A stretch of DNA of 64,000 nucleotides from Marinomonas sp. KMM3893 (GTDB lineage: Bacteria > Pseudomonadota > Gammaproteobacteria > Pseudomonadales > Marinomonadaceae). Shown one piece after another: positions 55,886 through 64,000 of the stretch (within the stretch, counting starts at the first letter, position 1; each line of letters begins with the position of its first letter). The position numbers were made by a program, and so were the translations under genes. The notes beneath the pieces are model-generated. The model saw nothing but the letters and a program-made list of their open reading frames with translations, did not search any database and was not told the DNA's origin. The stretch is from the NCBI RefSeq assembly GCF_004352855.1, contig NZ_SJSC01000003.1, positions 581,369-645,368 on the forward strand, given 5' to 3'.

Positions 55886-57817
55886 ATGCCTGTAATTACT
55901 TTGCCTGACGGCAGTCAACGTACTTTTTCTAACCCAGTTACTATCATGCAAGTGGCTGAAGATATCGGGCCAGGTCTTGCAAAAGCAACCGTTGCTGGCC
56001 GTATTAACGGTACTTTAGTAGACGCTTGCGAACTGATCTCTGACGACTCAGACATCAGCATCGTAACCGGTAAGGACCCTGAAGGGGTCGAAATCATTCG
56101 TCACTCATTTGCGCATTTGGTTGGGCACGCTGTAAAGCAATTGTTCCCAACGGCAAAAATGGCGATTGGCCCGGTTATTGATGAAGGGTTTTATTACGAC
56201 ATCGCATACGAACGTTCCTTTACCCCAGAAGACATGGCTGCCATTGAAAAGCGCATGACTGAGTTGGTAAAAACCGATTATGACGTTGTTAAGAAAATGA
56301 CGCCGATTGCGGAAGCGCGTGCTGAATTTGAAGCGCGTGGTGAGTCTTATAAAACATCTTTGATTGATGGATTGGATGACTCAGTAGAAAGTGTTGGCTT
56401 GTATTACCATGAAGAATACGTCGATATGTGTCGTGGTCCTCACGTTCCGAATACTCGCGTATTACGCCACTTTAAATTAATGAAGTTGGCAGGTGCCTAT
56501 TGGCGTGGTGATTCTAATAATGAAATGCTGCAGCGTATTTATGGCACAGCATGGAATGATAAAAAAGAATTGAAGGCGTACTTGACGCGCATTGAAGAAG
56601 CAGAGAAGCGTGACCATCGTAAGTTGGGCAAAAAGCTGGATCTGTTTCATGTGCAAGAAGAAGCGCCAGGTATGGTGTTCTGGCATCCAAAAGGCTGGAG
56701 CTTGTACCAAACGGTTGAGCAGTACATGCGTAACAAGCAGCGTGAAAACAATTATCAAGAGGTTAAAACCCCTCAGATTGTTGATCGTGTGCTTTGGGAG
56801 AAATCTGGGCATTGGGGTAAGTATCATGAAAACATGTTTACGACTCACTCAGAGAACCGTGATTACGCTGTGAAGCCAATGAACTGTCCGTGTCATATTC
56901 AGGTTTATAATCAAGGCCTGAAGAGTTATCGCGACCTGCCTTTCCGTATGGCTGAGTTCGGCTCTTGTCACCGTAATGAACCTTCTGGTGCATTGCACGG
57001 TATTATGCGAGTGCGAAACTTTGTTCAAGATGATGGCCATATTTTTGTTACGGAAGGTCAGATTCAGCAAGAAGTATCCGAATTTATTGATCTGTTGCAC
57101 GAAGTGTATGCAGACTTTGGTTTTGATCAGATTATTTACCGTTTATCTACTCGTCCTGAGCAGCGTGTTGGCTCTGATGAAGTGTGGGATAAAGCGGAAA
57201 AAGCCTTGTCAGACGCATTGAATGCTGCTGAGTTGGATTGGGAAGAGTTGCCTGGTGAAGGGGCTTTCTATGGTCCTAAGATTGAGTTCTCTCTGAAAGA
57301 CGCGATTGGTCGTGTTTGGCAGTGTGGTACTATCCAGGTCGATTTCTCGATGCCGACTCGTCTAAACGCACAATATGTGTCAGAGGATGGTTCTCGCCAA
57401 ACACCGGTTATGTTACACCGTGCCATTGTTGGTTCGTTGGAGCGATTTATCGGTATTTTGATCGAAGAGACAGAAGGTGCCTTTCCGGTCTGGCTTGCGC
57501 CTGAACAAGTTGTTATCATGAATATTACAGATCGTCAGGCAGATTATTGTTCTGATTTGGAAAAAAGATTAAATTCAAACGGCTTTAGAGCAAAACTTGA
57601 CTTGAGAAACGAGAAGATCGGGTTTAAAATTCGCGAGCATACTCTTCAACGCGTGCCTTATATGATCGTAGTTGGGGACAAAGAAGTGGAGCAGCAACAA
57701 GTTGCTGTCCGAACTCGTACCGGCGAAGATCTTGGGGTGATGAGTATCTCTGATTTTGAAGATCTGCTTCAAACAGAAGTTGCTCACCGTAGCCGTAAAC
57801 AAGAAATGGAGAAATAG
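55886..57817 (+). CDS. thrS: Threonine--tRNA ligase
   Basis: ThrRS charges tRNA-Thr and hydrolyses Ser-tRNA-Thr in its editing domain. In order: TGS domain (1-60), editing domain with [16 protein letters not shown] and [13 protein letters not shown], class II catalytic core with the zinc-ligand Cys334 in MNCPCH, and the C-terminal anticodon-binding domain. The 643-residue length is typical. The start ATG has AGGAG upstream. It leads the classical order thrS-infC-rpmI-rplT-pheS-pheT-ihfA. A possible autoregulatory hairpin precedes it at 55841. Confidence 0.98.
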   Translation: MPVITLPDGSQRTFSNPVTIMQVAEDIGPGLAKATVAGRINGTLVDACELISDDSDISIVTGKDPEGVEIIRHSFAHLVGHAVKQLFPTAKMAIGPVIDEGFYYDIAYERSFTPEDMAAIEKRMTELVKTDYDVVKKMTPIAEARAEFEARGESYKTSLIDGLDDSVESVGLYYHEEYVDMCRGPHVPNTRVLRHFKLMKLAGAYWRGDSNNEMLQRIYGTAWNDKKELKAYLTRIEEAEKRDHRKLGKKLDLFHVQEEAPGMVFWHPKGWSLYQTVEQYMRNKQRENNYQEVKTPQIVDRVLWEKSGHWGKYHENMFTTHSENRDYAVKPMNCPCHIQVYNQGLKSYRDLPFRMAEFGSCHRNEPSGALHGIMRVRNFVQDDGHIFVTEGQIQQEVSEFIDLLHEVYADFGFDQIIYRLSTRPEQRVGSDEVWDKAEKALSDALNAAELDWEELPGEGAFYGPKIEFSLKDAIGRVWQCGTIQVDFSMPTRLNAQYVSEDGSRQTPVMLHRAIVGSLERFIGILIEETEGAFPVWLAPEQVVIMNITDRQADYCSDLEKRLNSNGFRAKLDLRNEKIGFKIREHTLQRVPYMIVVGDKEVEQQQVAVRTRTGEDLGVMSISDFEDLLQTEVAHRSRKQEMEK

Positions 57818-57831
57818 TTATAAAAGGTAAT

Positions 57832-58365
57832 ATGAATCGTGGACGTAATGCGAGCAAGCAGCGTCCTCTAATCAACGAAAACATTCGAGCCACTGAAGTG
57901 CGTTTAATCGCCGCTGACGGTGAACAAGTTGGCGTGGTCTCTCTTGAAGAGGCACTAAAGGCGGCTCAAGAAGCAACGCTTGATCTAGTTCAAATTGCTG
58001 ATTCAGATCCCATTGTTTGTAAAATCATGGACTACGGTAAGCATATCTTTGAAGCGAAGAAAGCAAAAGCCGCTCAAAAGAAAAATGCGAAGCAGATTCA
58101 AGTAAAAGAAATGAAATTCCGTCCAGGGACGGAGGAAGGGGATTATCAGGTAAAACTCCGCAACCTGATACGTTTCCTTGAAGGCGGGGATAAGGCCAAA
58201 GTATCACTACGATACCGCGGTCGTGAAATGGCCCATCAGGAGCTTGGCATGCAACTTATGAATCGAGTCGCTCAAGACTTAGACGATTATGGTGTAGTGG
58301 AACAAGCTGCGAAAATGGAAGGTCGTCAATTGACTATGGTGCTAGGCCCCAAAAAGAAGAAGTAA
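57832..58365 (+). CDS. infC: Translation initiation factor IF-3
   Basis: IF-3 binds the 30S subunit, checks the start codon and prevents premature 50S joining. The sequence has both domains: N-terminal ([29 protein letters not shown]) and C-terminal ([53 protein letters not shown]). The coordinates use ATG 57832 (177 residues). The true start is probably the in-frame AUA at 57820: GGAG (57808-57811) lies eight bases before it, and AUA-AAA-GGU parallels the AUU-AAA-GGC start of E. coli infC. The Shine-Dalgarno for ATG 57832 is only four bases away. Confidence 0.95.
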   Translation: MNRGRNASKQRPLINENIRATEVRLIAADGEQVGVVSLEEALKAAQEATLDLVQIADSDPIVCKIMDYGKHIFEAKKAKAAQKKNAKQIQVKEMKFRPGTEEGDYQVKLRNLIRFLEGGDKAKVSLRYRGREMAHQELGMQLMNRVAQDLDDYGVVEQAAKMEGRQLTMVLGPKKKK

Positions 58366-58429
58366 TTTTAAATAATTTAGGTTATTAAGAAATTACGATA
58401 ACATTAACGAATGCGAGAGTGGTTTTATC

Positions 58430-58624
58430 ATGTCCAAAATTAAGTCACACAGTGGCGCAGCTAAGCGCTTCAAACGTACCGCGAATGGTTTTAAACATAA
58501 GCAGTCCCACACTAGTCATATTTTGACTAAAAAGTCTACTAAGCGTAAACGTCACCTGCGCGCTTTGAGCCAAATCGCACAAAGCGATAAAGCTCTTATT
58601 GTTCGCATGTTGCCTTACATTTAA
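58430..58624 (+). CDS. rpmI: 50S ribosomal protein L35
   Basis: This is a 64-residue, highly basic ribosomal protein. It opens [20 protein letters not shown] and continues [23 protein letters not shown], the L35 family sequence. It lies between infC and rplT as in other gammaproteobacteria. Confidence 0.98.
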   Translation: MSKIKSHSGAAKRFKRTANGFKHKQSHTSHILTKKSTKRKRHLRALSQIAQSDKALIVRMLPYI

Positions 58625-58674
58625 TTGTAGAGTTTTTTTAAGTTAATTTATTTTTTTAGTAAAGGGTTTATATT

Positions 58675-59031
58675 ATGCCTCGCGTAAAACGTGGTGTTCA
58701 GGCTCGTCGCCGTCACAAGAAGATTTTAAAGCAAGCTAAAGGTTACTACGGTGCACGTAGCCGTGTATTTCGTGTAGCTAAACAAGCAGTTATCAAAGCT
58801 GGTCAATATGCATACCGTGACCGTCGTCAACGGAAGCGTCAATTCCGCGCATTGTGGATTGCTCGTATTAACGCCGCTGCACGTATCAACGGTTTGTCTT
58901 ACAGCCGTTTCATTGCTGGCTTGAAAAAAGCAGCAATCGAAATCGACCGTAAAGTATTGGCTGATCTAGCTGTGTACGAGAAAGAAGTTTTTGCTGCAAT
59001 CGTTGAAAAAGCGAAAGCTAGCTTGGCTTAA
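58675..59031 (+). CDS. rplT: 50S ribosomal protein L20
   Basis: This 118-residue ribosomal protein shows the L20 pattern [18 protein letters not shown] then [18 protein letters not shown]. In enterobacteria L20 represses its own operon by binding the rpmI leader; whether that holds here is not visible. A terminator-like hairpin follows at 59108. Confidence 0.98.
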   Translation: MPRVKRGVQARRRHKKILKQAKGYYGARSRVFRVAKQAVIKAGQYAYRDRRQRKRQFRALWIARINAAARINGLSYSRFIAGLKKAAIEIDRKVLADLAVYEKEVFAAIVEKAKASLA

Positions 59032-59107
59032 TTTCTGACGTAGCCTTAGGGTGATTTGATCTTGAAAGATCCTGTCTTAATAGAAAAAATGACCCAATGC
59101 AGTCTTT

Positions 59108-59148
59108 AATAGGGGAAGAGCTAACGCTCTTCCCCTATTTTATTTTTT
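59108..59148 (+). terminator. Terminator/attenuator between rplT and pheS
   Basis: A perfect 14-bp stem (left arm 59108-59121, AGGGGAAGAGC core; right arm 59126-59139) has a four-base loop and is followed by TATTTTTT. The pheS Shine-Dalgarno GGAG (59149-59152) comes directly after the T run, so pheS either has its own control or is reached by read-through. Confidence 0.88.
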
Positions 59149-59159
59149 GGAGTATGTAA

Positions 59160-60155
<996 letters not shown>

Positions 60156-60177
60156 CCAGTCGACCTAGGATGTTTTT

Positions 60178-62562
60178 ATGAAAATTAGTGAGAATTGGCT
60201 AAGAGAGTGGGTCAATCCAAGCATCAGTAGCGATGATTTGGTGGCTCAAATAACCCTAGCTGGCCTTGAAGTAGATGAGGTTTTGCCTGTTGCGGCTGAG
60301 TTTTCAGGCGTGGTTGTGGGTGAAATTATCAGTGCTGAACCACACCCAAATGCGGATAAGCTGCAAGTGTGTCAAGTGTCTGATGGTGCTGAACAGTTTC
60401 AGGTTGTTTGTGGTGCGCCAAACGCGCGTGCAGGCATCAAGATTCCGTTTGCGAAAATTGGCGCTGTCTTAGGTGCGGATTTTAAAATCAAGAAAGCCAA
60501 ACTTCGCCAAGTTGAGTCTTTTGGTATGTTGTGCTCTGCCTCTGAATTGGGTGTGAGTGATGACAATGACGGCATTATGGAGTTGCCATCTGCGGCTCCG
60601 ACCGGCGAAGACTTTCGTGCTTTCTTGGGGTTAGATGATCAGATTATAGATGTGGATCTAACGCCAAACCGCAGTGACTGTTTGAGCTTAGCGGGCTTGG
60701 CTCGTGAAGTGGGTGTGTTGAATAAAGTGGACCTTACTCCAGTGGTTGTTGCTGCTGCAGACGTTTCAATTGATGACACATTCCCTGTTCGAGTGGAAGC
60801 GGTTGACGCTTGTCCTCGTTATTTGGGGCGTGTTATTCGCGGCGTTAATGTTGGCGCAGCAACCCCTTTATGGATGACAGAGAAGCTGCGTCGTAGTGGA
60901 ATTCGTTCAATCGACCCTATTGTTGATATTACGAACTATGTGATGCTTGAGCTGGGTCAGCCAATGCACGCATTCGATTTGGCCAACTTGTCTGGATCGG
61001 TTGTTGTTCGTATGGCGACGGCTGGCGAAAAAATAGTCTTGTTGGATGGCCAAGAAGTGTCTCTTCGTGAAGACACTATGGTTATTGCGGATGACAAGGC
61101 GCCGTTGGCCATTGCTGGCGTAATGGGTGGCGAAGGTTCTGGGGTGAATGTCGATACACAAGACGTTTTCCTTGAGAGTGCTTTCTTTGCGCCTATCGCG
61201 CTGGCTGGTAAGGCGCGTTCTTATGGCTTGCATACTGATTCCTCTCATCGTTTTGAACGTGGTGTCGATGCGACATTGCAAGAGAAGGCGATTGAGCGTG
61301 CTACCGCGTTAGTGCTTGAAATTGCCGGTGGACAAGTGGGTCCTATTGTTCGAGAAGAGGCGCCAGCGTCTTTGCCTGAAGCGGCTGTGGTTACTTTGCG
61401 TCGTAAGAAGCTAGATCAATACTTGGCTGTTTCAATCGACAAAGACCTAGTGACGGATATCCTTACCCGTCTTGGTCTTGAGATGCTTGAAGTGACGGAT
61501 GAAGCTTGGACAACGAAAGCACCGTCCCATCGTTTTGATATTGCCATCGAAGCGGATTTGATCGAAGAAGTGGCGCGTATCTACGGCTACGACAATTTGC
61601 CTTCTTCTATGCCTCAGGCTGCGGTGAATTTCACACCTCAATCTGAAAGTAAAACACCTATTCAAGCGTTGCGCTCTGTGTTGGTTGCTCATGGCTATCA
61701 AGAAGCGATTACTTACAGCTTTATTGATCCTGTGCTAAGTAAGCAATTCTTGCCGGACATCGAGCCAGTGCCATTGGCTAATCCTATTTCTGCGGACATG
61801 GGTGTGATGCGTCCGAGTTTGATCCCAGGTTTGGTGAAGGCGTACTTGCATAACCAGAATCGTCAGCAGTCTCGCGTGCGATTGTTTGAAACGGGTCGCC
61901 GTTTTATTGGTACGGTCGATGCTTTGGATGAATTGGATCAGCAGCAACAAATCTCAGGATTGATTGCCGGTAGTCGTGATTCTGAAGCTTGGTACCATAA
62001 TAGCGATAAGGTCGATTTCTATGACCTTAAAGCGCATGTGGATGCTTTGTTTGACTTGAATGATGGTCGTCAGCCTACGTATGAGCGTTCTCAGTGTGAG
62101 TTCTTGCACCCTGGTCGTTCTGCTGATGTATTTGTAGATGGCGAGTTTGTCGGTATCTTGGGTGAGTTGCACCCTCAGCTATCAAAAACATTAGGGGCCA
62201 ATCAGCCTTTGTATGTCTTTGATATTGCGCTAGCGGCTGTGATCGATGCGAAGTTGCCAGAATACAAGGCAATTTCAAAATTCCCTGAAGTGCGCCGTGA
62301 TTTGGCCTTGCTGGTAGATCGTTCGGTGCCGGTTGCTGACTTGGAAAAAGTCATTTCTGAATTCGCGGGAGATGCCTTTAAAGAGGTGCTTGTTTTTGAC
62401 GTCTATCAAGGCCAAGGTATTGATGAGACGAAAAAAAGTGTCGCTTTGGGCTTGACGTGGCAGCATCCTTCCCACACTCTTAGTGATGAAGAAGTAAACA
62501 ATTCTGTCGAAACAATTGTTGCGGCATTAGCTGAGAAGTTAGGGGCCGTTGTAAGGGGGTAA
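60178..62562 (+). CDS. pheT: Phenylalanine--tRNA ligase beta subunit
   Basis: PheT is the 794-residue beta subunit containing the editing site and tRNA-binding domains. It opens with [20 protein letters not shown], then a tRNA-binding (EMAP-like) segment [21 protein letters not shown], the B3/B4 editing region, the B5 domain and a C-terminal anticodon-binding domain ([17 protein letters not shown]). The order and length match the family. It starts 22 bases after pheS. Confidence 0.97.
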   Translation: MKISENWLREWVNPSISSDDLVAQITLAGLEVDEVLPVAAEFSGVVVGEIISAEPHPNADKLQVCQVSDGAEQFQVVCGAPNARAGIKIPFAKIGAVLGADFKIKKAKLRQVESFGMLCSASELGVSDDNDGIMELPSAAPTGEDFRAFLGLDDQIIDVDLTPNRSDCLSLAGLAREVGVLNKVDLTPVVVAAADVSIDDTFPVRVEAVDACPRYLGRVIRGVNVGAATPLWMTEKLRRSGIRSIDPIVDITNYVMLELGQPMHAFDLANLSGSVVVRMATAGEKIVLLDGQEVSLREDTMVIADDKAPLAIAGVMGGEGSGVNVDTQDVFLESAFFAPIALAGKARSYGLHTDSSHRFERGVDATLQEKAIERATALVLEIAGGQVGPIVREEAPASLPEAAVVTLRRKKLDQYLAVSIDKDLVTDILTRLGLEMLEVTDEAWTTKAPSHRFDIAIEADLIEEVARIYGYDNLPSSMPQAAVNFTPQSESKTPIQALRSVLVAHGYQEAITYSFIDPVLSKQFLPDIEPVPLANPISADMGVMRPSLIPGLVKAYLHNQNRQQSRVRLFETGRRFIGTVDALDELDQQQQISGLIAGSRDSEAWYHNSDKVDFYDLKAHVDALFDLNDGRQPTYERSQCEFLHPGRSADVFVDGEFVGILGELHPQLSKTLGANQPLYVFDIALAAVIDAKLPEYKAISKFPEVRRDLALLVDRSVPVADLEKVISEFAGDAFKEVLVFDVYQGQGIDETKKSVALGLTWQHPSHTLSDEEVNNSVETIVAALAEKLGAVVRG

Positions 62563-62566
62563 TCTT

Positions 62567-62863
62567 ATGGCATCGTTGACAAAAGCGGATTTGGCCGAAA
62601 ATTTAGTAGATTCTGTAGGTCTTGCTAAAAAGGACGCAAAAGATCTTGTAGAAGGTTTTTTTGATGTGATCCGAGAATCTCTTGTTGAGAGACAGCAAGT
62701 GAAGTTATCAGGTTTTGGTAACTTTGAAGTTCGCGAGAAGAGTCAACGGCCAGGTCGTAACCCTAAAACGGGTGAAGAGATTCCTATTACTGCTCGAACC
62801 GTTGTTACCTTTCGACCAGGGCAAAAGCTTAAGTCGAAGGTTGAGAACTACATGCAAGAGTAA
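62567..62863 (+). CDS. ihfA: Integration host factor subunit alpha
   Basis: This 98-residue histone-like protein is one subunit of IHF, which bends DNA. It shows [22 protein letters not shown], the beta-arm segment [22 protein letters not shown] and a C-terminal [15 protein letters not shown]. The start lies 4 bases after pheT, as in other gammaproteobacteria. A terminator follows at 62908. Confidence 0.97.
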   Translation: MASLTKADLAENLVDSVGLAKKDAKDLVEGFFDVIRESLVERQQVKLSGFGNFEVREKSQRPGRNPKTGEEIPITARTVVTFRPGQKLKSKVENYMQE

Positions 62864-62907
62864 GTGCTCTTGTTATCGCACTTATAAAAGCATTGCTTGG
62901 TTCTTTC

Positions 62908-62936
62908 AAAAAGCCATCCCTCGGGGTGGCTTTTTT
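62908..62936 (+). terminator. Rho-independent terminator after ihfA
   Basis: AAAAAGCCATCCC (62908-62920) pairs with GGGTGGCTTTTTT, followed by a T run. The following ~270 bases before the tRNA cluster contain no gene I can support. Confidence 0.88.
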
Positions 62937-63136
62937 GTTTTTAGTATCCTGCTTGGTAGGGAAGGGGAGGAGTCTCAATGAGCGCACTGGATGGGCTTGG
63001 CGAACGCGTCAGCGAACAGACAGTGTATAATGGTGAATAGAAGGTAGGTGGCTTTGCCTGATGGCTGGCTGAAGGTTTTGGTTATAAGTACATTTAGATC
63101 AATAGGTAAGCAATATTTTGCCAGTAACCAATAGTT

Positions 63137-63196
63137 TTGATTAAATTGAAAAAAAGTTTATAAAACCCTTCCCTTTTCAATTCGTTATAGTAATAT
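63137..63196 (+). promoter_or_regulatory. Possible promoter region for the tRNA cluster
   Basis: TTGATT (63137-63142) and TATAAA (63159-63164) are 16 bases apart. Nearer boxes TATAGT (63186-63191) and TAATAT (63191-63196) precede a GC-rich start region (CGCACCCGC) but lack a good -35. Low certainty. Confidence 0.3.
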
Positions 63197-63233
63197 ACGC
63201 ACCCGCTGACAGCGACAGTGTTGCTGTCTGCAT

Positions 63234-63310
63234 CGGGGCGTAGCGCAGCCTGGTAGCGCACTAGCATGGGGTGCTAGTGGTCGCAGGTTCAAATCCTGCC
63301 GTCCCGACCA
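63234..63310 (+). tRNA. tRNA-Pro(GGG)
   Basis: Acceptor arms CGGGGCG and CGTCCCG pair (one G-T), with an encoded CCA at 63308-63310. The anticodon stem CTAGC/GCTAG holds loop ATGGGGT, with anticodon GGG. T-loop GGTTCAAATCC is normal. Confidence 0.97.
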
Positions 63311-63323
63311 AAAATTGAGAAAT

Positions 63324-63399
63324 GCCGCTATAGCTCAGTTGGTAGAGCATCTGACTTGTAATCAGAGGGTCCCGAGTTCGACTCTTGGTGGCGGCACCA
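63324..63399 (+). tRNA. tRNA-Thr(TGT), copy 1
   Basis: This 76-base cloverleaf has acceptor GCCGCTA/TGGCGGC, anticodon stem TCTGA/TCAGA with loop CTTGTAA (anticodon TGT), T-arm AGTTCGACTC and encoded CCA. Three identical copies follow. Confidence 0.97.
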
Positions 63400-63467
63400 T
63401 ATTTTGGTCAAAGTTCTTTTCTTCTTTTAGAGGGAATGAATAAAAAATAGATTTTGCTTTTATTAAA

Positions 63468-63543
63468 GCCGCTATAGCTCAGTTGGTAGAGCATCTGACT
63501 TGTAATCAGAGGGTCCCGAGTTCGACTCTTGGTGGCGGCACCA
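63468..63543 (+). tRNA. tRNA-Thr(TGT), copy 2
   Basis: Identical over 76 bases to the copy at 63324, including CCA. It is separated from it by a 68-base unrelated spacer. Confidence 0.97.
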
Positions 63544-63596
63544 TCTTCTAATAGAAGATGAAAGTAAAAGTAAACTGCGTCGTGGTAAATGGTTAT

Positions 63597-63672
63597 GCCG
63601 CTATAGCTCAGTTGGTAGAGCATCTGACTTGTAATCAGAGGGTCCCGAGTTCGACTCTTGGTGGCGGCACCA
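63597..63672 (+). tRNA. tRNA-Thr(TGT), copy 3
   Basis: Identical over 76 bases to the copies at 63324 and 63468; the preceding spacer is 53 bases. Confidence 0.97.
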
Positions 63673-63714
63673 CTTCTCTTTATTGAGTCGTATAGAAAAT
63701 TGATTCAGCGTTAA

Positions 63715-63790
63715 GCCGCTATAGCTCAGTTGGTAGAGCATCTGACTTGTAATCAGAGGGTCCCGAGTTCGACTCTTGGTGGCGGCACCA
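63715..63790 (+). tRNA. tRNA-Thr(TGT), copy 4
   Basis: Identical over 76 bases to the other three copies; the preceding spacer is 42 bases. Confidence 0.97.
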
Positions 63791-63818
63791 TAAATTTGGT
63801 AACGATTTGAATTATGTC

Positions 63819-63891
63819 GGGTGTGTAGCTCAGTTGGGAGATTCGTTTCCTAACAAGGCGCAAGACACCGGGAGTTCAGAACTCCACATCT
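63819..63891 (+). pseudogene. Decayed tRNA-Val-like copy
   Basis: The first 23 bases (GGGTGTGTAGCTCAGTTGGG then AGA) match the intact tRNA-Val at 63913. The anticodon arm is disrupted (TTTCC...AACAAGGCGC), the T-arm reads GGGAGTTCAGAACTCC instead of the normal TTCGAACC, and there is no matching 3' acceptor strand or CCA. A small hairpin ACATCT/AGATGT (63886-63901) follows. It is best read as a decaying duplicate; a sequencing or assembly error is possible. Confidence 0.75.
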
Positions 63892-63912
63892 AATAAGATG
63901 TAAAATTATTAC

Positions 63913-63988
63913 GGGTGTGTAGCTCAGTTGGGAGAGCGTCGCCCTTACAAGGCGAATGTCGGGAGTTCGAACCTCTCCACACCCACCA
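63913..63988 (+). tRNA. tRNA-Val(TAC)
   Basis: This is a complete 76-base cloverleaf: acceptor GGGTGTG/CACACCC, D-arm GCTC...GAGC, anticodon stem TCGCC/GGCGA with loop CTTACAA (anticodon TAC), T-loop TTCGAAC, and encoded CCA. Confidence 0.97.
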
Positions 63989-64000
63989 CTTACTAAACAG

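Noticed and set aside
63408..63623. A minus-strand reading frame across the tRNA array
   Set aside because: Its residues are just the reverse translation of two tRNA-Thr genes; it is not a protein gene.
63324..63790. Four regularly spaced identical ~76-base repeats resembling a CRISPR array
   Set aside because: Each repeat folds as a complete tRNA-Thr(TGT) with CCA, and the spacers differ in length.

Overview
The window looks like chromosomal DNA from a marine gammaproteobacterium, probably an Oceanospirillales/Marinomonas-like organism (inference). Three things point there: the gammaproteobacterial order thrS-infC-rpmI-rplT-pheS-pheT-ihfA, a class II (plant/Pseudomonas-type) DAHP synthase, and an accessory complement of ABC transporters, amine catabolism, an algal/plant galactoside pathway and a large PAS/GAF hybrid kinase. 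Coding density is high. I see no insertion sequence, prophage, integrase or CRISPR array.

Layout. 1-6.4 kb: thiamine operon thiC-thiE(with a ThiD-like N-terminus)-thiS-thiG-thiH without thiF, then yjbQ and a DUF2164 gene. 6.4-6.85 kb: non-coding, with a possible small RNA and a terminator. 6.9-13.5 kb: AraC regulator divergent from an amine/imine cluster (ornithine cyclodeaminase-like protein, Arg-less RidA, FAD oxidoreductase, APC permease), followed by a soluble chemoreceptor. 13.7-19.8 kb: Spy-like periplasmic protein, cbpA-cbpM, DoxX/LysR pair, aroA, RpiR regulator. 20-22.5 kb: allantoicase, ureidoglycolate lyase, aldo/keto reductase. 22.6-29.2 kb: iron region with a strong Fur box, DUF4856 protein, di-iron hydroxylase-like membrane protein and an FbpABC ferric transporter. 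29.3-33.3 kb: YchJ-like protein, sbcB, AI-2E-type transporter, dienelactone hydrolase. 33.4-44.8 kb: galactoside catabolon with IclR and ABC ATPase on one side and two permeases, dehydratase, SDR, dgoK, dgoA, GH42 beta-galactosidase and solute-binding protein on the other. 45-52 kb: Tsx-like porin, a small exported protein, a 1472-residue hybrid histidine kinase and a response-regulator diguanylate cyclase. 52-55.6 kb: XRE-cupin regulator, class II DAHP synthase, GIY-YIG protein, O-methyltransferase. 55.7-62.9 kb: the translation operon through ihfA. 63.2-64 kb: tRNA-Pro(GGG), four identical tRNA-Thr(TGT), a decayed tRNA-Val-like copy and an intact tRNA-Val(TAC).

How the genes work together. 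The galactoside block reads as a complete import-and-degradation route: ABC uptake, cytoplasmic beta-galactosidase, then a De Ley-Doudoroff-like oxidation (dehydrogenase, IlvD-type dehydratase, KDGal kinase, KDPGal aldolase), with a lactonase not seen. The amine block couples permease, FAD oxidase and imine-handling enzymes under an AraC regulator. The iron block couples Fur control with a ferric ABC importer.

The most interesting non-coding signals are: a hairpin 13 bases before the thrS Shine-Dalgarno whose 7-base loop imitates the tRNA-Thr(GGU) anticodon loop; a probable AUA start for infC; two matching inverted repeats exactly 42 bp apart in the IclR/permease spacer; and the decayed tRNA-Val copy. 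I did not find an obviously unprecedented multi-gene defence or mobile system. The best candidates for under-described biology are the amine block with its zinc-ligand-less CZB-like chemoreceptor and the Fur-controlled DUF4856/hydroxylase/FbpABC block.
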